Below, piece after piece: positions 57,901 to 64,000 of a DNA stretch of 64,000 nt. The position numbers were made by a program, and so were the translations under genes. Each line of letters starts with the position of its first letter. Position 1 is the stretch's first letter. Source of the stretch: Micrasema longulum (lineage: Eukaryota > Arthropoda > Insecta > Trichoptera > Brachycentridae); NCBI GenBank assembly GCA_022494885.1, contig JAGVSM010000998.1:30612-94611 (forward strand), in the 5' to 3' direction. Under the pieces are notes generated by a model. The model worked only from the letters and a program-made list of their open reading frames with translations, was not told where the DNA came from and searched no databases.

Positions 57901-60900
57901 ATACAACTCAACTATATGGACTCCGTATTTAGTTCACACCAATATACTCTTGAAAGAGTTCAAAATATATTATAAGGATACGCCAACTTTAAATTCGGAA
58001 TCAGATATTAATTTATTTACTATGACTTCCAATTAAATATTTAAAACATGTTAAAACCAACCAAAAGAAGAAAGTTTTAAGATTTACTTAATTTATTTCA
58101 AATCGTTCAATTACATGGGACTGCTCAAAACTATTAGCACGCATAAACTTCAAGGTACCTGCAGGTTTATTCTGTCACGGTTACGTTTCGTAAGATCGTT
58201 CATTCGTCATATATCCATCTCACTCTAACGCAATCAAAATCGTATTTCGCTCTCGTTCCCTCTTATACGATACGAATGAATTTATGAAACAAATTAGTTA
58301 CAGAATAAGGCCACTGGACGAATGACTCGTCAAGTACCTCCATTTAGTTGCAACAATTTGCGAACAGTATACTCTTATAATGCTATTCTGAATCGACTCT
58401 ATATACTTACTCGGCAATAAATATTCTGACGTTGCTGATATTTTTAATATAAAAGTTTTAACATCAACTCAATTCAATCATTGCAAAGATGGTGAACGGC
58501 ACTTTACATTTGTTTTATAGTTGTGATTTCTATGTTAACTTTTGTATACTATTGTGTATTTAAATGTAAACATTATCAAATCATTTTGAAAATTATTTTA
58601 ATTACTTTTTTTTTTAGATTAAAAAGCATTTTATTGCTCTTTGCATTTAATTTTCATAATTCTATTTAAAGAATTTTATTAACTTTTATTTATTATTTAA
58701 GTTTTTATAATCCATATGAAAGCATGTTCATGAAACTGCTGTGTTTTAATATTTATGTAAAACAATACTATTTTTTTTTTCAGATAATATAGTGTTTATA
58801 TTTTCTCAAATACGTATTTTTGTATGGTAAAAGTCACTGCATGCCGTGTATATTCTAAATCAGTGGTGGCCAGCGTTTTGTATACCATGCGCCATTTTTT
58901 TCACATACATGGTCAAATGCGCCATACAACTCAAACTTTTTTTTACCTTATTACATTCACGTTTGGGGTTGTAAAATAAAGATAGGAATAGGAACTGATT
59001 CGCTCATAAAAGGAAAATGAATACCTAAATCACGGAATTCGATTTATTTATTTACGTCATGGCGCCTATTTAAAAATAATGGCCATAAGAATGCAATGCG
59101 CCACCTGTGATCATTCAATGCGCCACGTTTGGCGCATGCGCTACGGTTTGGCCACCACTGCTCTAAATAAATAAATAAAAATCATGTTTCTAAACACAAA
59201 TATGTACCTTGTAGATGAATTCTGAAGTCATTCAAGTTTATTTTTATACTTGGTTAAATTATTTCAATAAATAACCTACTGTTCGTAGCGAAAAAGAATA
59301 AGATCTTACATCTACATAACCCCATCCAGAGACACTGACTAAACTGTCGTCTTTCGGATCAGGAGCATTCTGTTGGGCAAGTTGTGCTATCAGAGAGAGC
59401 GGGGTCAGAATAATCTCAACGCCGGGGGCGAAGCCCACGACAGCGAAGTCGTAATCCAAATTCGCCCTGTTGAAATATGGATGCTGCACAAACGATTCGA
59501 CTTTAAGTGTCTGTCCAGCTTCGTTGTAAATCGTTGTGCCAACTCTGGCGAAAAACATATCAGGCCATATTCTGAAATTAAGAAAATAAAAATGTAACTA
59601 ACAATTTCAATAATAATCTGATATTTTGAACATGCGGAATTCATTTATTTATTTTCAGTTCCATTAACCTTTTACGTAAATACAATAAAACAAGTGAAAA
59701 AATACAACAAAGAATAGCATAATATTAAAAAAAAAAAACGAAAACATCAACAATAAAAAAATACACAGTAAACAGTATTTATATTTTTTTTAAAGTATTT
59801 TTACATCTGTAACAAACATAAATATAAAACTGTATAAAAAAGGTAAATTAAATAAAAAAGCATTTTTATTTGAAAAGAAATAAAATAAAAACAATTTTAA
59901 AAAAGTGTTTTAAAAGGAAAGTTAAAAAGTTTATATCATGGTTTATATAAACATTAAAACTAAACAATCATAAATTTTAAAAGTGATTAAAAACACAAAA
60001 GTGAAGATTTAAAACAAAGGTAAAGAGCTAATCATTCCTTTAATTTTTATATATTTTTTTTATTTTTAAAAACACATGACTTGATCATCAGCGGTGTGGT
60101 GTAAAATAAATCTCAATCATCACTGTATTGATTTGAAAGTCGCTGCATGCAAACAATTGGTAAATTCAATGATCAATTTGTACCGTGATGATGACTGTAA
60201 AACAAAAAAAATAGTCTTGTTGGCTTTATGGAATACGAATGATTATTAAAGTTAACAGTTCTAGGCAATCTTCTCGTATTTCATTATTTAATAATTTATA
60301 AATATACAAGAGATCGTTTACTGTCCTGATGGACAGTAATCGTAAATTTAAATCGGTCATCGGGGATTTGTAATTTATTTTTGACGCAGGGAGATCTTAT
60401 TTAAATTCCAAACTGCAGATGCATACTCTAGCTGTGATCAACAATAGAACAAAATAAAACAACGATTTATTTTTTCATTTTATTTCTATTAGAAACAAAT
60501 ATTAATAATAAAAATTATGTGACCTCACTGGGATTACCCGTGCCAAGGACATTTAAAAATAAACTTTAAAAATACTTCCACATGTGAGAATTAACAAAAA
60601 AGACTTAATATACAGAGAAAATCAGACAGTTATAAACAATACGAATTTAAGTTAATATTGAATTTACGTTCCTACACTTATAATATTTATACTTTAAAAC
60701 GCACGTTTCAATAGTTTATAAAAATCAATACTGTTTCAATATTTCAAAGATGGTGAAGGATAACTAACAAATGTTACAAAATTTGTAGACAAAAGACTGG
60801 TTTTCACCCCTTCGGGAGTCGTGAAGATTATCAAATTACAACAGGGATGAAGAATACCTTAAAGAAGAGAATATGGAAGTCTATGCATTTACAGGGCTTA

Positions 60901-63558
60901 TGACCTGTCAATTGGCTGGTTTAAGTGGCCACATTACACACTATGTAACATATTCCCTTCGTTCAGGTATTCTCAATCCCGGTTGTAATTTGTTTGTTAG
61001 TTTAGTTTATAATACATATTTTTAAAAATACTTTTCTTTCTATTGACTTCTTTTATTTGTATATTTTTTTAACTCATTATACTTATAATTAACGATATAT
61101 CTACTTGTCATTTTAAATTTTTATATGCCCATAATGATTTATTTATTTGCACAATATGTTAGCGTGTTGTCCGAAAATGCTGTGTTATAATGTGTACATA
61201 CAAACTTTTTATACTTTTTTGTTTACCAATTTTCTATTTTTAAAAGTGTTTATTTCTAGACACGATGTATTTTTTGTATAGTAAAAAGCACTGCATGCCG
61301 TGAATATGAATAAATCAAAAATATTTTAGGTGTGTTCAAATTTAAGACGAGGGCTGGATTCAACCCCTGCAGAGCAATTAAGATAAATGTATTACAACAG
61401 AGATAAAGAACATTTTGGAGAAGGAAATATAGAAGTCTAGGCATTTAAAAAACTTATGAACTGTCATTGACTGGTTTTAGTGGCCATTTTACAATCCAAG
61501 CAAACAAACTATTTTTATTTAGAGTCTTTATTCAATAAAATATACACATTATTACAATATTCATACATTATAAAGTAAACAAAGAATTAAAACATATAAT
61601 TTTGTCCCGATAAACTATTCAATAATAGTTTGTCATTTGTTTTAGTAAGCATTTTTAATTATTTTATTCTGAAACTTTTGTAGCGTAGATGTAAACAAAG
61701 ACCATATGATATTCAAATGGTCTGTACTTTTATCAATATTTGTGATTATTATTGTAGTTGTTTATTGAATATTGTGTTTGCTACTAAATAAAGAATTCTA
61801 ATTCTAATATAAAGTTTATATTTGAAGCACTAACTTTGTGGTTATTCATTATAATAAAATAAATAAAATAACTTGTTTTTGACCACTAATTTTAATTACC
61901 ACTTATCAAAAGTACTTCATGTTAAAAATAAAATATTAAAATTAGACAACTTAGAAATCTTAGAAATTAAAAAAGCTATTCATAATAAGAAAACAATAAT
62001 TAATAACCAAACAAACTATATTTCTTTTAGTCCTCTCCTGGCTTACTTCGAAAATAATGATATCAAATTACCACCCGTGTAAGAAAAAAAAACACTTGAT
62101 TTATTGAGTCCACGTGTAGTATTTAGTGTACATGATAGAAATAAAATAAAAAGGAATCAATTGACAAAGAAGCTTGTTTGCTTTGAAACCGATCGATGAA
62201 AAATAAAAATTAGTGGTTAAAAACAAAGATGTTTTATTTATTTTATTAATTTTGATTCTATCTTAAGCAGATAATTGTATTATTCATCCACCCAGACAGG
62301 ACATTAGGGTGGGCCAATATTTTTTTTCCGAATTTTGAAATGAAAAGTTGCCTTTTCGATTTCTCGGAATGCAAAAAATATCAAAAAAAATATTTGATAC
62401 TACTTTTGACCCTCAACCAGAGCTTGAAATTTTCAAAAAAGTCAATGTTGTGCGCTAAACCGACTGTCATTTCGTATTTAAGTAAAAAAATCAGTCCCAA
62501 TAAATTTTATAATGGGCATTAAATCTTATTAAATAAGCATCTAAGGACGTGAGTTGCACTTTGTTTTGTAATAAATGAGTAGCATTGTTTTAATGAGCCA
62601 TTGTTTTCGTCAATATTAGCCAGGCGCTCAACGGAATCAGTTCCACGGAGTGTAAACTTTTTGCATTTCGGTAGTTTTAAAACGTGTTTGAATTTGTAAT
62701 GTGATGAAGTTATATCTTAAAGAACAAAAAAATAATTTTATCAATATAGTTAATTAACAAAATATTCAGGCAGTTATAAACTTCAAACCTCGGTTGAGGG
62801 CCAAAAGTAGTTTGGAATATTTTTTTTATTTACTTTCACGTTCAATGTGATCCAAAATGTAACTTTTTAGACCCCTTTCACTTTGATGTCCAAAAAAATT
62901 AAAAACTTCATACATCATCGGCCCACTCTAACGGACAGTGACTATAGGTAAAAATATTGGATAGGGGAACATTTCCGTGTTTGCCTACTATGCCCCAGAT
63001 CCTGAATTCGATTACTGGCAAGTTTGATATATATCACAATATTTGAGACAGATTGTGGTCCCGTGGGTAGTACCGCGGGCTCCGAATTAGGAAGTCCAGT
63101 GTTTGAATAACGCTCTACCTTTACTTGTTTCCCATTTTATATCACGGTTATTTTACGACAAAAAGAAAATCATACAAAACTGATTTAGCTATCACATTTA
63201 ATTATGGAATCCTACCACGTATTAATTGTAAGAACGCAAATATTTATTTGATAAAAAATAGAGGTACATCTATCGATATCTTCATGTAACAAATGATAAA
63301 AATACGATGTATTTTTTGTACTAATGAAGTGTTCTATGTTCAATTGGATCTGGGTGATTATAATTAAAATGATTATTAAATATTTGTATATTTACGGTTC
63401 ACAATGAGCTGCAGTAAGAAGAAACTTTCTGCTGATAATAGAGGCTCCACAATGAGCAAATATTTGTGGTCCTCTCCTGTGCTGTAGAGCAGCCTGGAAG
63501 GGGTGTAGTTCCACTATCGTCTCAGTTCCCCCCACGATTCTACTTGCGCCCGGTAAAG
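54764..63558 (-). CDS. secreted chymotrypsin-like serine protease (gene 2, 5' exon outside window)
   Basis: Four exons join in frame: 63558-63396, 59571-59310, 56178-56035, 54910-54764, giving 237 residues. Phases are 2,0,0 after an incoming phase-1 join, identical to gene 1, so a signal-peptide exon is expected upstream, past 64000. Visible: activation site SR-IVGG, His in LTAAHC, Asp in NLDYDFAVV, Ser in GDSGGP, and six cysteines in the positions of gene 1. The 189-equivalent is Ser (LSACY) and 215 is Gly (LVSGGTSC), as in gene 1. By family knowledge this indicates chymotrypsin-like or unusual specificity. It differs from gene 1 by a longer loop after the Asp motif (AQQNAPDPKDD). Intact, with no stops or damaged splice sites, so presumably functional. 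Role (digestion) is inferred. Confidence 0.93.
55787..55850 (-). repeat. SINE family C tail (intron)
   Basis: GGGCCTCTTGGCCTGTTGTG on the minus strand equals the tail of the copy at 4231-4347; the head is missing. Confidence 0.5.
56035..56178 (-). CDS. protease gene 2, fourth coding exon
   Basis: 48 codons, EIRPESEYLRMVLLPVFNAQ to QLSACY. Acceptor TTATTTAG, donor GTAAAT. Same boundaries as exon 4 of gene 1. Confidence 0.92.
56520..56960 (+). mobile_element. LINE-type 3' end (intron)
   Basis: Ends GGTTCTTTGAACCGTTGATG followed by (ATAA)n, with CACTGCTGTGATTATTTGTG just before. It is the inverse of the end at 40500-40600. No coding motif. Confidence 0.5.
57318..57436 (+). repeat. tRNA-derived SINE, family A (intron)
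   Basis: GATTGCGGTCTCGCAGTAGT, CAAGTTATAAAACCCTCTAC and CCCAACTTGATTTC follow the family order. The B box is heavily mutated. Confidence 0.6.
57775..58175 (+). mobile_element. CR1/jockey-like LINE fragment (intron)
   Basis: Translation from about 57795 gives NKSLKMLGYLLRVTEDFQNI, then ALVRSQLEYNSTIWTPYLVH, the RT thumb block (LGF..R...F....L..LY..LVR..LEY.S..W.P). Stops are scattered, and neither upstream RT nor the ORF end is attached. Confidence 0.8.
58861..59160. mobile_element. hAT-type MITE (intron)
   Basis: Ends are inverted CAGTGGTGGCCA (58861-58872) and TGGCCACCACTG (59149-59160), the characteristic hAT terminus. The 8-bp flanks TTCTAAAT (58853-58860) and CTCTAAAT (59161-59168) differ at one base. 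The inside has repeated ATGCGCCA words and no transposase. 300 bp. Confidence 0.88.
59310..59571 (-). CDS. protease gene 2, third coding exon
   Basis: 87 codons after the shared Pro: IWPDMFFARVGTTIYNEAGQ to SVSGWGYVD, with the catalytic Asp in ANLDYDFAVV. Acceptor AATTTCAG, donor GTAAGA. Confidence 0.93.
59645..60455 (-). mobile_element. CR1/jockey-like LINE 3' fragment (intron)
   Basis: Minus strand about 60442-60405 encodes SQLEYASAVWNLN, as in 25135-25985, with which it agrees through GATGCATACTCTAGCTGTGA, ATCAGCGG(C/T)GTGGT and TGATGATGACTGTAAAACAA. It ends in the ATTTATTTATTTTC tail at 59645. Frame broken. Confidence 0.78.
60495..60745. repeat. dispersed repeat shared with 30070-30285 (intron)
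   Basis: Shares TGACCTCACTGGGATTACCC (versus TCACCTCACTGGGGTTAACC), CACATGTGAGAAT and CAGACAGTTATAAAC-like phrases in order. Confidence 0.6.
60768..60992. repeat. repeat family G, palindromic copy (intron)
   Basis: Arms 60832-60875 and 60948-60992 are inverted: AAATTACAACAGGGATGAAG against CGGTTGTAATTT...CATATTCCCTTC. The centre is ACAGGGCTTATGACCTGTCA and ATTGGCTGGTTTAAGTGGCC. Confidence 0.75.
61340..61495. repeat. repeat family G copy (intron)
   Basis: ATTACAACAGAGATAAAGAA, GAAGTCTAGGCATTTAAAAA and TGTCATTGACTGGTTTTAGT in family order; the second arm is missing. Confidence 0.65.
61500..63050 (-). other. rest of the intron between exons 2 and 3 of gene 2
   Basis: AT-rich; no exon between phase-matched exons 2 and 3 is needed. 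Two plus frames (61873-62082, 62340-62522) are Lys/Ile/Asn-rich noise. 62300-62330 and 62925-62935 share GGGTGGGCC/GGCCCACTC in opposite directions, with further inverted phrases (TTTTGACCCTCAACC and GGTTGAGGGCCAAAAG) inside, suggesting a palindromic element of about 640 bp. Confidence 0.4.
63051..63262 (+). repeat. tRNA-derived SINE, family A with 3' tail (intron)
   Basis: Head AGATTGTGGTCCCGTGGGTA, CTCTACC, then a drifted body and the tail TTGTAAGAACGCAAATATTT also seen at the end of the copies at 45900 and 22588. Confidence 0.65.
63396..63558 (-). CDS. protease gene 2, second coding exon (first in window)
   Basis: Starts two bases before LPGASRIVGGTETIVELHPF and ends LLTAAHCEP. Acceptor TTTTCCAG, donor GTAAAT. 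Carries the activation site and catalytic His. Confidence 0.92.
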
Positions 63559-63644
63559 CTGGAAAATTTCCAGCAAATTTAAAGAATTGAATCGCTTTGA
63601 ACTTGAAATTTCTTCTTAAATTTTACTTGCAGATACTACATTTT

Positions 63645-63978
63645 GGAGCGCATGAAATTATGTGTACCGAATAACTATTGTTGATGATGTCTGTGGGGAT
63701 ATTGATTGGTCTGTTGAATAGCCTACCAAGAGAGGTGGATCTTTTCCACGTTGGGATTTTCAGTTTTAGACTCTTCCTTTCTAACTATATCATAATGTGC
63801 ATAAGTGACTTATTCGTCTTTGTTTACTATTGGACTATATGATGGAGGTTAATAATCAATTTTGCTTTTTTTTAACGTGTTTCTATTATTACCTTATAAT
63901 ATATGTACATTGTAAATGGTAACGGTGCTGTTTTGTACATTTATATAAATAAAACACACATAAATAAATGAAAATATG
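63645..63978 (+). mobile_element. CR1/jockey-like LINE 3' end (intron 1 of gene 2)
   Basis: MSVGILIGLLNSLPREVDLF followed by HVGIFSFRLFLSNY (about 63687-63790) aligns with the ends at 8662 and 50150. The 3' tail finishes ACACACATAAATAAATGAAA near 63955-63975. Confidence 0.65.
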
Positions 63979-64000
63979 GTAGCAGCCACAGAAAACCAAA

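Noticed and set aside
59373..59644. Open frames opposite and out of phase with protease exon 3 of gene 2
   Set aside because: The in-phase minus frame with the catalytic Asp and matching splice phases explains this segment.

Overview
This window looks like nuclear DNA of an insect. It is strongly AT-rich, its coding exons are short and separated by kilobase introns with GT/AG borders, and the repeats are typical arthropod transposons (RTE-like and CR1/jockey-like LINEs, an RNase H-bearing LINE, tRNA-derived SINEs, Tc1, mariner, hAT and P-like DNA elements, and a gypsy-like LTR element). The order cannot be fixed from the sequence; Lepidoptera or Coleoptera would both fit. Nothing bacterial or viral is visible.

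The only host genes I can support are two secreted S1-family serine protease genes, both on the minus strand and arranged head to tail. Gene 1 (23646 down to 15540) is complete: five exons, a 254-residue protein, signal peptide, R-IVGG activation site, His/Asp/Ser triad, TATA box and poly(A) signal. Gene 2 (63558 down to 54764) has exons 2-5; its signal-peptide exon lies beyond the right edge. The two genes share intron positions and phases (1,2,0,0), so they are duplicates. In both, the residue equivalent to chymotrypsinogen 189 is Ser rather than the Asp of trypsin, and the normally invariant Trp215 is Gly. Both are therefore probably chymotrypsin-like or specificity-altered digestive-type enzymes. 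No other gene is visible between, left of or inside them.

Layout. 1-15.4 kb: gene-free; Tc1 remnant, SINEs, a 12-bp tandem array, a P-like element (7032-7791), LINE ends and an RNase H LINE fragment. 15.5-23.7 kb: protease gene 1, with introns full of SINEs, an RTE fragment and a gypsy-like element nested in a SINE. 23.7-54.7 kb: gene-free; five RTE copies in the window as a whole (four of them here), CR1/jockey fragments, three more P-like copies, a 300-bp near-perfect palindrome, a fold-back element, a 61-bp satellite-like array and a dead mariner. 54.7-64 kb: protease gene 2, with introns carrying LINE fragments, a hAT MITE and SINEs.

The most rewarding non-genic find is a family of 760-809 bp P-superfamily elements. 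They have 24-bp terminal inverted repeats, exact 8-bp target duplications in three copies, and a retained THAP-like first exon. Individual LINE and transposase calls rest on conceptual translation by eye, without database searches.
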